Origin: Gammaproteobacteria bacterium | GTDB taxonomy: Bacteria > Pseudomonadota > Gammaproteobacteria > Burkholderiales > Burkholderiaceae_C | Direction of reading: 5' to 3' | Assembly (NCBI GenBank): GCA_018903185.1 | Contig: JAHIQV010000284.1 | Span: forward strand, 1-6,414 | Length of the DNA stretch: 6,414 nucleotides | Shown: positions 1-5,898 of the stretch, one piece after another | How the letters are laid out: every line of letters begins with the position of its first letter | Numbering within the stretch: position 1 is the first letter of the stretch | Program-made: the position numbers and the translations under genes | The notes under the pieces: model-generated | Database searches by the model: none | The model's input: the letters and a program-made list of their open reading frames with translations, nothing else | What the model was told of the DNA's origin: nothing

Positions 1-64
1 CGCTGGCGGAAAAGCGGTGGCGTTGTCAGGGTTGGACTGTAGCCGATAATTTCACATCCGTAAA

Positions 65-82
65 TACGTTTCTCTAAACGTA
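65..82. promoter_or_regulatory. 18-bp perfect dyad, probable operator
   Basis: The sequence is TACGTTT-CTCT-AAACGTA, two perfect 7-bp arms around a 4-base centre in an AT-richer patch. On the minus strand it falls inside the spacer between a TTTACA hexamer (86-91) and a TATTTA hexamer (61-66), 19 bases apart. A long spacer holding a dyad is the known geometry of MerR-family controlled promoters. No start codon for a leftward gene is visible before the window edge, so the controlled gene would begin outside. On the plus strand a second promoter-like pair, TTGTCA (23-28) and GATAAT (45-50) with a 16-base spacer, lies just upstream of the dyad, but no plus-strand gene follows it. The dyad is certain; its role and its regulator are inference. 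Confidence 0.4.
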
Positions 83-136
83 ATCTGTAAACCCATCGAA
101 AACGGCGATGCTGCTCGCCCGCCCGGGACGTTCAGA

Positions 137-157
137 ATGCGGGATGCGGGATGCGGG
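137..157. repeat. Short tandem repeat, 3 x 7 bp
   Basis: Three exact head-to-tail copies of ATGCGGG occupy 137-143, 144-150 and 151-157, in the gene-free left part of the window. Such heptamer runs can vary in copy number by replication slippage. No function is apparent. Confidence 0.75.
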
Positions 158-199
158 AAAGGTATTGGTTGGGAACCGTTGATCGCCAAGGCCTTTGCA

Positions 200-300
200 G
201 GTCTGACGAGGCGGGGCGCTCTGCGCCGCTCATGTCCCCCGGCGGCTGGAGCCGCCTCCTCCTTGACTTCGCTATGCAGAACACCCCGCCTCGCCAGACT
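200..300. repeat. Composite inverted-repeat element, copy 1
   Basis: The core at 228-273 begins GCTCATGTCCCCC and ends CTCCTCCTTGACTTCGCT. Its middle is a hairpin, GGCGGCT-GG-AGCCGCC. Around the core lies an outer inverted pair: 200-216 (GGTCTGACGAGGCGGGG) against 284-300, matching at 15 of 17 positions. A smaller hairpin, GGCGC-TCT-GCGCC, sits at 215-227. The core recurs in reverse orientation at 444-490, while the outer arms do not. This looks like a REP/MITE-like dispersed intergenic repeat able to fold as a long hairpin. No transposase and no target-site duplication were recognised. Confidence 0.7.
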
Positions 301-358
301 GGGGGCGCGTAGGCTGGCCCGCAAATACGCCGGCCTGATCGCCTGCACGCAGACCAGT

Positions 359-443
359 CGCGAACGCCGGTTGGTTGGCGCATTTGTATTCCCGCCACGA
401 GCGCCCACCCGTGTGCAAGCCGCGAACGGCGGGTGGTTGACGC
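359..443. repeat. Imperfect direct repeat of 23 bp
   Basis: The segment 359-381 (starting CGCGAACGCCGG) is repeated at 421-443 (starting CGCGAACGGCGG), with 20 of 23 positions identical and 62 bases between the two starts. The second copy overlaps the left outer arm of the right-hand inverted-repeat element. A related inverted version (GCGTTCGCGG) is at 506-515. The repeat family therefore has arms that also occur on their own. No coding function was seen. Confidence 0.6.
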
Positions 444-516
444 AGCGAAGTCAAGGAGGAGGCGGCCGCAGGCCGCCGGGGGACATGAGCGTAGTTGACC
501 GCCCGGCGTTCGCGGC
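419..516. repeat. Composite inverted-repeat element, copy 2 (reverse orientation)
   Basis: The core at 444-490 is the reverse complement of the core at 228-273, near-identical except in the hairpin centre. Read on the minus strand that centre is GGCGGCC-TGC-GGCCGCC, so the last stem pair is C-G here where the other copy has T-A. Both stems therefore remain fully paired. The outer arms, 419-441 against 494-516, pair at 19 of 23 positions and differ in sequence from the arms of the other copy. A conserved core inside locus-specific arms is the notable property. The two cores face each other and could pair as a long cruciform. Confidence 0.7.
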
Positions 517-561
517 CACCCAACCAGTAGGCGCGCAACCCGGCGCAAACCACCAGGCAAA

Positions 562-585
562 CCTCTCACCAAAGAAGGCGAGAAG
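562..585 (-). terminator. Weak candidate terminator after usp
   Basis: Read on the minus strand, a 9-bp stem (CTTCTCGCC with GGTGAGAGG, including two G-U pairs in RNA) encloses the loop TTCTTT and begins 9 bases after the usp stop codon. Only three T residues follow, so intrinsic termination would be weak. The position is right for the operon end, but the stem is modest. Confidence 0.3.
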
Positions 586-594
586 CAAGAAAAA

Positions 595-1077
595 TCAGAT
601 GTCCGCTTCGCCAGCCATTTCGTCGACCACTTCGTCGGCAGGCTCATCCACCGGCGGCTTGACCAGGGTGACCGGCACCGGCGAAAGGCGCACCATTTCC
701 TGCGACACCGAGCCCAGAACGGCCGCGCGCAGACCACCACCGTGGGCGGTCATGATCACCGCGTCGCAGCCGTTGCGCTCCACCATCTCAACCAGCATGT
801 TCGCCGGGTCCCCGGTGGCCGTGTCCTGCGTCACCGGCAGCCCCGCAGCCTGAAGCATCAGCACGGCCGAGCGCATGAGGTCGTGGCCCGCGGCCTCGTT
901 CACCTGTTCCAAAACCGCCGGATCGTGCGCCACCATCAGCTCGTACAGCGTGGCCGTCTCCTGCACATTCGCCACCACGAAACGCGCCTTGAGACCCGCG
1001 CTCACCAGACGCAGGGCGTGGCGCACCGCCAGCAAGGCATGTTCGGAACCGTCCACCGGAATCAGGATCTTGATCAT
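595..1077 (-). CDS. UspA-family universal stress protein
   Basis: A 160-residue single Usp domain, the usual size for the family. The N-terminus MIKILIPVDGSEHA is the classic first strand and loop, with Asp9 at the position that contacts adenine in ATP-binding members. The C-terminal strand PVPVTLVK follows a glycine loop ending GSVSQEMV. That loop (TAHGGGLRAAVLGS, 110-123) is about one residue shorter than the G-2x-G-9x-G pattern and has Thr110 in place of its first Gly, so nucleotide binding is uncertain. After Lys140 comes a 20-residue tail with eight Asp/Glu. The protein is probably cytoplasmic, with a role in stress tolerance or persistence. The start is supported by AGAGGA upstream. It lies 39 bp downstream of the receiver gene and is probably cotranscribed with it. 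Family assignment is strong; the specific role is unknown. Confidence 0.93.
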   Translation of the reverse strand: MIKILIPVDGSEHALLAVRHALRLVSAGLKARFVVANVQETATLYELMVAHDPAVLEQVNEAAGHDLMRSAVLMLQAAGLPVTQDTATGDPANMLVEMVERNGCDAVIMTAHGGGLRAAVLGSVSQEMVRLSPVPVTLVKPPVDEPADEVVDEMAGEADI

Positions 1078-1116
1078 TGTTGCTTTCCTCTTGGTTTTTG
1101 AATGGGGTGGTGGTTG

Positions 1117-1548
1117 TCAGAGAGGTCGCTCGTTGAGCACGCACCAGTACAGCTCGATGTGCTCCACGACGTCCATGAAATTGCTGAAGTTCACCGGCTT
1201 CTCGATGTAGGAGTTGACGCCGAGATCGTAGGCGGTCGTGAGGTCCCGGTCTTCGCGCGACGAGGTCAGCACCACCACCGGAATGCGGCGGAAACGCTCG
1301 TGCGCCTTGAGCTGGCGCAACACCTCCAGGCCGTTCACCTTGGGCAGGTTGATGTCGAGCAGGATCACCGCCGGCAAAACCTCGCCCGCCTCCCAGCGCG
1401 GCAGGAAAGCCAGCGCCTCCTCGCCGTCGCGGGCGACCTGGATCTGGTTGGCGAACTTCTTCTTGCTGAACGCGCGCAGCGTCAAATCCAGATCCATGGG
1501 GTTGTCTTCCACCAGCAGGATCGGCGGCACGGAAACCGAAGCATTCAT
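1117..1548 (-). CDS. Stand-alone receiver (CheY/Rcp1-like response regulator)
   Basis: A 143-residue protein made of one receiver domain with no DNA-binding or enzymatic output. All phosphorylation-site residues are visible: acidic pair Glu14-Asp15 (ILLVEDNP), phospho-acceptor Asp65 (VILLDINLPKVNG), Thr95 (VVVLTSS) and Lys117 (YIEKP). The style is that of Rcp1-type regulators that accept phosphate from PAS or phytochrome-like kinases. Its ATG overlaps the kinase stop in an ATGA junction (1545-1548). A GGAG ribosome binding site, eight bases upstream (1557-1560), lies inside the last kinase codons, so translation is probably coupled. A longer in-frame upstream extension exists but would run through kinase codons and is not credible. 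The kinase encoded immediately upstream is the obvious phosphodonor. The downstream target, by protein contact or phosphorelay, is unknown. Confidence 0.95.
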   Translation of the reverse strand: MNASVSVPPILLVEDNPMDLDLTLRAFSKKKFANQIQVARDGEEALAFLPRWEAGEVLPAVILLDINLPKVNGLEVLRQLKAHERFRRIPVVVLTSSREDRDLTTAYDLGVNSYIEKPVNFSNFMDVVEHIELYWCVLNERPL

Positions 1549-4500
1549 TCGGGAAACTCCAGATAAAAAGTGGCACCGGCCCCGGGCTGGCTCTCCGCCC
1601 AGACACGCCCCCCCATGCGCTGAACCGCCTTGGCCACCAGCGCCAGGCCCACGCCAGTGCCCGGAAATTCTTCGGCCCGGTGCAGGCGCTGGAAGATGCC
1701 AAAGATGCGGTCGTGGTATTTCAGGTCGAAGCCGATGCCGTTGTCGCGTACCCACAGGATACGCCGGCCCGTCTCGTGGCGGGCGCCGATCTCGATCCGG
1801 GGTGACACGCTGCCCTGGCTGAACTTCAGGGCGTTGCCGATCAGGTTGCGCAGCACCACCGCCATGCCATCGCGGTCCAGCGGCAGCGTGAAGGACTCCA
1901 TCGCCAGACGCACTTCGGCGCCCTGCTTCTCGATGTCGGCGTGGTAGCTGTCGACGATCTGTTCCACCAGCGGTAACAGGGCCACCGTCTCGTGGACCAT
2001 GTCACGGCGTTCGATGCGCGAATAGGCCAGCAGGTCGGCGATCAGGTCCCCCATCTGCTGCACGCCCTTGCGGATGCGCTCGACAAACCGGCGGCCTTCG
2101 TCGTCGAGCCGCTCGCCGTATTCCTCCTCCAGCAGCTGGCTGTAGCCGTCGATCCCGCGCAGCGGCGCCTTGAGGTCGTGCGACACGGTGTAGGAAAACG
2201 CTTCGAGTTCCAGGTTGGCCTGCCGCAGCTGCGCCGTGCGCTCGACCACCCGCTCTTCCAGTTCCTGGTTCAGGCGCTTGAGCCGCTCCTCGGCGGCCAC
2301 CGCCTCGGTGATATCGAGCAAGGTGCCGATGTAGCGCGGCCCCCGGCCGTCGCCGTCGGCTGAGCGCGAGATGCGGTGCACGGTGCGGCGCAGCCAGCGC
2401 ATCGGGCCATTGCCCGGATCGGTGCGGAACACCAGTTCGCCCGTCTCCTCCCCGCGGCGGATGCGCTGCATGTCGTCGGCCACCATCGCCCGGTCATCGG
2501 GGTGGATGCGGGCGAGGTACTCCGCGTCCGACGGCATCCGCCCCGCCGGATCCAGTCCGATGTTGCGGAAGAGCTGAGCGGAAATCGTCAGTTGCTGGCT
2601 CTGCGCATCGCCCGCCCAGCTGCCAAGCTTGACCAGTGCTTCGGCCTGTTCGAGCATCTCCTTGTAGTCCTGCAGCGCCATGGCGGCCTGCCTGCGTTCG
2701 GTGACGTCCATGGTGGTGCCATACATCCGCGTGGCCTGGCCGGCGGCATCGAAGTCCACGCGTCCACGCTGCTCCACAAAGCGCACTTCACCGTTGACCA
2801 CGATCCGGTGTTCGAAAAGGTATGCCCCGTCGGGTGGACGCTGCATGGCCCCCATGACCGCGGCCCGGACGCGCTCCAGGTCGTCCGGGTGCACGGCGCG
2901 CAGGAAGTTGTCCATGCCGGGTTCGACCCGATCGGGATCGCAGGCCAACAACCGGAACAGCTCACGCGACCACACCGTCTGGTTGTGAACCAGGTCCACC
3001 GTCCAGTTGCCCAGTCGCGCCACCGCCTGGGCTTCGAGCAGGCTCCGCTCGCTGTCCTGCAACGCCGCCTCGGCCTGCTTGCGCTCGGTCACGTCCTGGA
3101 TGGTCGAGAACAGCTGACGGATGTGGCCGTCGCGATCACGCACGGCGCGCACATCAAGCTCGGTGTGCACCATGCGGCCGTCCTTGCGCACAAAGCGTTT
3201 GGCCATCTGGTAACCACTGCTCAACCCTGCCAGCAGCTCATCGAACAGCGCCAGGTTGCGCTCCAGGTCGCCCGGCGGGGTCATCTCCGCCCAGCTCATC
3301 TCCAGCAGCTCCTCGCGCGGATAACCCAGGATCTCGCACAGGCGGTCGTTCACCTGCAGCCAGCGCTTGTCCAGCGGCGAGGAGATGGCCATGCCGAGAA
3401 AGGGCAGCTCGTAGAACATGCGCAACTGCTCGGCCTGTTCGCGCTGCGCCAGCTGGGCTTCTTTCTGCACCGTGGTGTCGAGCAGGATGCCGCTGCTGGT
3501 GAGCACGTTGCCGCTCGCATCGCGGGTGAGCGAGGTGTGGTCCTCTACCCATGCCCAGTCGCCATCGGCCTTGCGGATGCGGTATGCCTGCCGGTACTCG
3601 TCCGGCCCGTGAGCGAAGTACCGCGTCACCTCGTCGTTCACCTGCTGCACGTCGTCGGGATGGATGAGATCGATGTACTGCCGCTGGCCGTCCAGCAAGT
3701 CGGTCGGCGCATAGCCCCACTGGCGCACCGAATCGCTGGCATAACTCACCGGCCAGCCCTCGGCGTTGCGCCGCTCGATCACCACCAGGGGCGAGCGGTT
3801 GACGAGTTCGTTCATGGTCCGTAACCGGTCCTGCCCGGCCTGCAGCTGTGCGGCCATGCGGTCGGCGGCCTCGCCGATGTGCGCCAGCTCGTCGCGCCCG
3901 ATCAGGCCGGTGCGCACCGACAGGTTGCCCGCGCCCATTTCTGTCAGCGCCAGGGCCAGCCTTTGCGCGCGACGGAACCACAGCAGGTGCAACAGCAGCG
4001 CCAGCACCGCCACCGCGGCCAGCAGCACCAGGCCTTCCCGCACCAGTTCGGTCTGCTCGCTGGCACGGCGCAGGGCCAACGGGTAACGCATGTCCATCTG
4101 CACCAGCAAACGCTGGTTCCCCTGCAGCGGGACCAGACCGGTCAGGAGCGGCTGCTGATCAGGCCGCTCCACCACGATGGCTGACGGCGACGGCGCCACC
4201 GCCAGTGCCTGGAACTGGCTCGAAGCCCCACCCACCCGAGACAACACCGCGCTCAGCGGCTGCCCGATGTCCAGCCGCGACAGCGAGGCCAGCACCCGCT
4301 CTTCAGGCCCGACCAGATAGGCCTGGTTCAGGCCCTGGTGCAGCGCCAGACCGCCCACCAGCCGGTGCAGCAGCAAGGCGTTGCCCAGGCCCGCCTGCAC
4401 GTCCATGCGCGCCTGCTCGATGCTCAGCCGCTCGCGCAGGCGCCGGCTTTCCTGCACGGACACATCCTGGTCGATCTGGCGCATCTGGTGGTCGTAGCGC

Positions 4501-4589
4501 AAGGTCATGGCCAGCAACGCAAACACGATCAGCAGCAGCGGCACCAGCCAGCGACCGGCGATGGTCAGGGGCCAGCGGGTCCAGCTCAT
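1545..4589 (-). CDS. Membrane-bound multi-PAS sensor histidine kinase
   Basis: A 1014-residue kinase. In order: membrane segment about 12-31, periplasmic region 32-185, membrane segment about 186-205, HAMP to about 256, then four PAS domains (about 257-380, 386-506, 520-634, 645-765). PAS 1, 3 and 4 carry HPDD motifs (310, 567, 696), typical of PAS_3. A coiled coil (about 765-797) leads to HisKA with phospho-acceptor His804 (SYTVSHDLKAPLRG), then HATPase_c with N box Asn915/Asn919, G1 DNGIGF (949-954), F box FGIF and G2 GTGVGL. All catalytic motifs are intact. No receiver or HPt domain is attached; the receiver is the next gene. The chosen ATG has GGAGG seven bases upstream (4597-4601). An in-frame ATG at 4631 would add 14 residues and overlap the binding-protein stop as ATGA, with a weaker AAGG site. 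Input probably comes through the periplasmic loop; no cofactor site was recognised in the PAS domains. Confidence 0.95.
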   Translation of the reverse strand: MSWTRWPLTIAGRWLVPLLLIVFALLAMTLRYDHQMRQIDQDVSVQESRRLRERLSIEQARMDVQAGLGNALLLHRLVGGLALHQGLNQAYLVGPEERVLASLSRLDIGQPLSAVLSRVGGASSQFQALAVAPSPSAIVVERPDQQPLLTGLVPLQGNQRLLVQMDMRYPLALRRASEQTELVREGLVLLAAVAVLALLLHLLWFRRAQRLALALTEMGAGNLSVRTGLIGRDELAHIGEAADRMAAQLQAGQDRLRTMNELVNRSPLVVIERRNAEGWPVSYASDSVRQWGYAPTDLLDGQRQYIDLIHPDDVQQVNDEVTRYFAHGPDEYRQAYRIRKADGDWAWVEDHTSLTRDASGNVLTSSGILLDTTVQKEAQLAQREQAEQLRMFYELPFLGMAISSPLDKRWLQVNDRLCEILGYPREELLEMSWAEMTPPGDLERNLALFDELLAGLSSGYQMAKRFVRKDGRMVHTELDVRAVRDRDGHIRQLFSTIQDVTERKQAEAALQDSERSLLEAQAVARLGNWTVDLVHNQTVWSRELFRLLACDPDRVEPGMDNFLRAVHPDDLERVRAAVMGAMQRPPDGAYLFEHRIVVNGEVRFVEQRGRVDFDAAGQATRMYGTTMDVTERRQAAMALQDYKEMLEQAEALVKLGSWAGDAQSQQLTISAQLFRNIGLDPAGRMPSDAEYLARIHPDDRAMVADDMQRIRRGEETGELVFRTDPGNGPMRWLRRTVHRISRSADGDGRGPRYIGTLLDITEAVAAEERLKRLNQELEERVVERTAQLRQANLELEAFSYTVSHDLKAPLRGIDGYSQLLEEEYGERLDDEGRRFVERIRKGVQQMGDLIADLLAYSRIERRDMVHETVALLPLVEQIVDSYHADIEKQGAEVRLAMESFTLPLDRDGMAVVLRNLIGNALKFSQGSVSPRIEIGARHETGRRILWVRDNGIGFDLKYHDRIFGIFQRLHRAEEFPGTGVGLALVAKAVQRMGGRVWAESQPGAGATFYLEFPE

Positions 4590-4596
4590 GGGAAAA

Positions 4597-4601
4597 CCTC
4601 C
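4597..4601 (-). promoter_or_regulatory. Ribosome binding site deciding the kinase start
   Basis: On the minus strand this reads GGAGG and lies seven bases before the ATG at 4589, ideal spacing. It favours that start over the ATG at 4631, within whose extra codons it would otherwise be buried as glycine codons. Confidence 0.6.
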
Positions 4602-4627
4602 ACCCTTCTGAACGGCCGGGCGGGGGC

Positions 4628-5737
4628 TCATGCACCACCTTTGCGGGCCTGCAAGCGCAGGGCCGGCTCGGGGTCCAGCAGGCGGCTCCAGTCTGGCGCC
4701 ACCTTGATCATGCCCACGGCCTGCAGCGTCGTCACCAGCCGCAAGGCATCCTGCGCCAGCACCGGTGGCACGCCCGACAGCTGTTCGAGCGACTGCTCTG
4801 CTGAATAAAAGGTCAGTTTCTGGAGTGTGGCGAGGTAGTCCTCAAGCGAGATCTCCACCCCGGGGGCCAGCAGGCGGGCCGCGGCTTCGGGGTTCTCCTG
4901 CAGCGCCAGCAGTCCACGTTGCCAGCCGGCGAGCAGCGCATCGACCTGGGCGGAGCGCGCCTGCAGCGCGCTGGCACGCCCCACCAGCACGTCCACGATG
5001 TCGCCCGGCATCTGGCGACTGTCGAAGATGTCTTTGTAGCCCGCAGCGCGCAGCAGGCCAGCCATGGGCTCGTAAGACACCGCCACGCTCACGCGCCCGC
5101 TGCGCAGCGCCGACAGGTGCAAGGTGGATTCCATGTTGACCACATTCACATCGGTTTGCTCCAGCCCCGCCGCCTGCAGCAGGCGCTCCAGCATCAGCGC
5201 GCCCACGGAGGTGCCCTCCACCGCGATGCCCGCGCCGTGAAGCTGCGCAAGGTTCTGGATGGCCGGGTCGGCCAGCACCACGTCAGCGCCCGCGGAGGTG
5301 TCGAGCACGGCGACCACCCGCAGGTCAAAACCCTCATCGGCCAGGCGCAGGGCTTCGTCCAGTGTGAGGGCCGCCGCATCGAGCAGGCCGTTGCGGAAAT
5401 GGCGCAGGGTCTCCGAGCTGGACGACAGCTCCACCACCTTGACCTGCTGCGTGTCGATCAGCTGCTGGTCACGCGCCAGCACCAGCGGGTCGTAGCCCAG
5501 CCAGGTGTTCATGCCCACGGTCAGCGGGGGCAGCGGCGGCTCGCTGCAGGCCGCCAGGCCCAGCCACAGGGTCAGGACACCGGTCACCAGGCCCGCTCGG
5601 GCCGTCGTCTGCCAGGCCTTCCATGCCAACTGCCGGCCGCTTGATCGCTGCGTTTCTGGGTGTTTCGTGGGTGTGTCCGGGCGCCCGGCGGGTGGTGACA
5701 TGGTGGGTGGTGGCGTGGCTTCGAATGATTTTGTCAC
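4628..5737 (-). CDS. NMT1/SsuA-like periplasmic binding lipoprotein, probable sensor partner
   Basis: A 369-residue protein. A hydrophobic segment (about 49-63) ends in the lipobox LAAC with Cys64, so it is predicted to be a lipid-anchored periplasmic protein. The mature part looks like a type II solute-binding fold of the nitrate/sulfonate/taurine/thiamine-precursor group: TVGMNTWLGYDPLVLARDQQ at the first strand, VEGTSVGALMLERLL near 173-187 and SYEPMAGLL near 221-229. No permease or ATPase gene is adjacent. Its stop overlaps a possible kinase start, which suggests it binds a ligand and signals through that kinase rather than importing. The start used is GTG with a weak GGGGA site, giving an unusually long hydrophilic stretch before the signal segment. 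A TTG at 5629 would give a normal signal peptide of about 27 residues before the Cys, but lacks a good ribosome site. The ligand is unknown. Confidence 0.85.
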   Translation of the reverse strand: MTKSFEATPPPTMSPPAGRPDTPTKHPETQRSSGRQLAWKAWQTTARAGLVTGVLTLWLGLAACSEPPLPPLTVGMNTWLGYDPLVLARDQQLIDTQQVKVVELSSSSETLRHFRNGLLDAAALTLDEALRLADEGFDLRVVAVLDTSAGADVVLADPAIQNLAQLHGAGIAVEGTSVGALMLERLLQAAGLEQTDVNVVNMESTLHLSALRSGRVSVAVSYEPMAGLLRAAGYKDIFDSRQMPGDIVDVLVGRASALQARSAQVDALLAGWQRGLLALQENPEAAARLLAPGVEISLEDYLATLQKLTFYSAEQSLEQLSGVPPVLAQDALRLVTTLQAVGMIKVAPDWSRLLDPEPALRLQARKGGA

Positions 5738-5844
5738 CAGTCCCCGGCCGCCGGCGGCGATGTTTGTTTTTCATGCACGAAATCCGGCCCGGTGTGGTGT
5801 CCCATCCACCAACCCGGAATAGGGGGCTGCAGAGAACACCCCGC

Positions 5845-5873
5845 TGGACAGTGGGTTCACTTTCAGATACTGT
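5845..5873 (+). promoter_or_regulatory. Predicted sigma70-type promoter of imuA
   Basis: TGGACA (5845-5850) and TACTGT (5868-5873) are separated by 17 bases. The -35 matches TTGACA at five of six positions; the -10 is weaker, as is common for SOS promoters where the operator overlaps it. Transcription would begin near 5880, leaving a leader of about 20 bases before the ATG. Confidence 0.55.
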
Positions 5874-5885
5874 ATGCATGAACAG
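5870..5885. promoter_or_regulatory. LexA (SOS) box
   Basis: CTGTATGCATGAACAG has the CTGT-N8-ACAG form of the LexA operator used in gamma- and betaproteobacteria. The symmetry extends outward: AGATACTGT at 5865-5873 is the exact reverse complement of ACAGTATCT at 5882-5890. The box overlaps the predicted -10 and ends 13 bases before the imuA start, so LexA binding should block transcription until DNA damage. It lies 132 bases from the binding-protein start on the other strand. Confidence 0.92.
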
Positions 5886-5898
5886 TATCTGATGGATC

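Noticed and set aside
200..516. CRISPR array or integron attC site
   Set aside because: There are only two inverted cores, not regularly spaced direct repeats, and no GTTRRRY/RYYYAAC core sites or adjacent cas or integrase genes.
200..516. Insertion sequence with terminal inverted repeats
   Set aside because: The inverted copies enclose only about 170 bp with no transposase, and no flanking target duplication was found.
132..740. Minus-strand open frames in the repeat region
   Set aside because: Their translations are simply the repeat cores and arms read as protein, and one overlaps usp out of frame.
137..853. Plus-strand open frame across the repeat region and into usp
   Set aside because: It runs through the inverted repeats and then antisense to usp, with no ribosome site or recognisable domain.
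2376..3824. Long open frame (482 codons) on the plus strand opposite the kinase
   Set aside because: It lies wholly antisense to a kinase with intact motifs, its His/Arg/Gln-rich translation resembles no family I know, and GC-rich DNA commonly gives such frames.
3848..4804. Open frame on the plus strand opposite the kinase N-terminus
   Set aside because: The translation is Ala/Pro/Arg-rich low-complexity sequence and is antisense to well-supported genes; an artefact of GC bias.
4628..5737. Substrate-binding subunit of an ABC importer
   Set aside because: No permease or ATPase gene is adjacent, and the gene runs directly into a kinase; an importer with unlinked partners cannot be fully excluded.
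5469..5774. Possible small basic protein starting MKNKHRRRRPG on the minus strand
   Set aside because: It has no ribosome site and becomes an out-of-frame reading of the binding lipoprotein; its basic start is probably chance.
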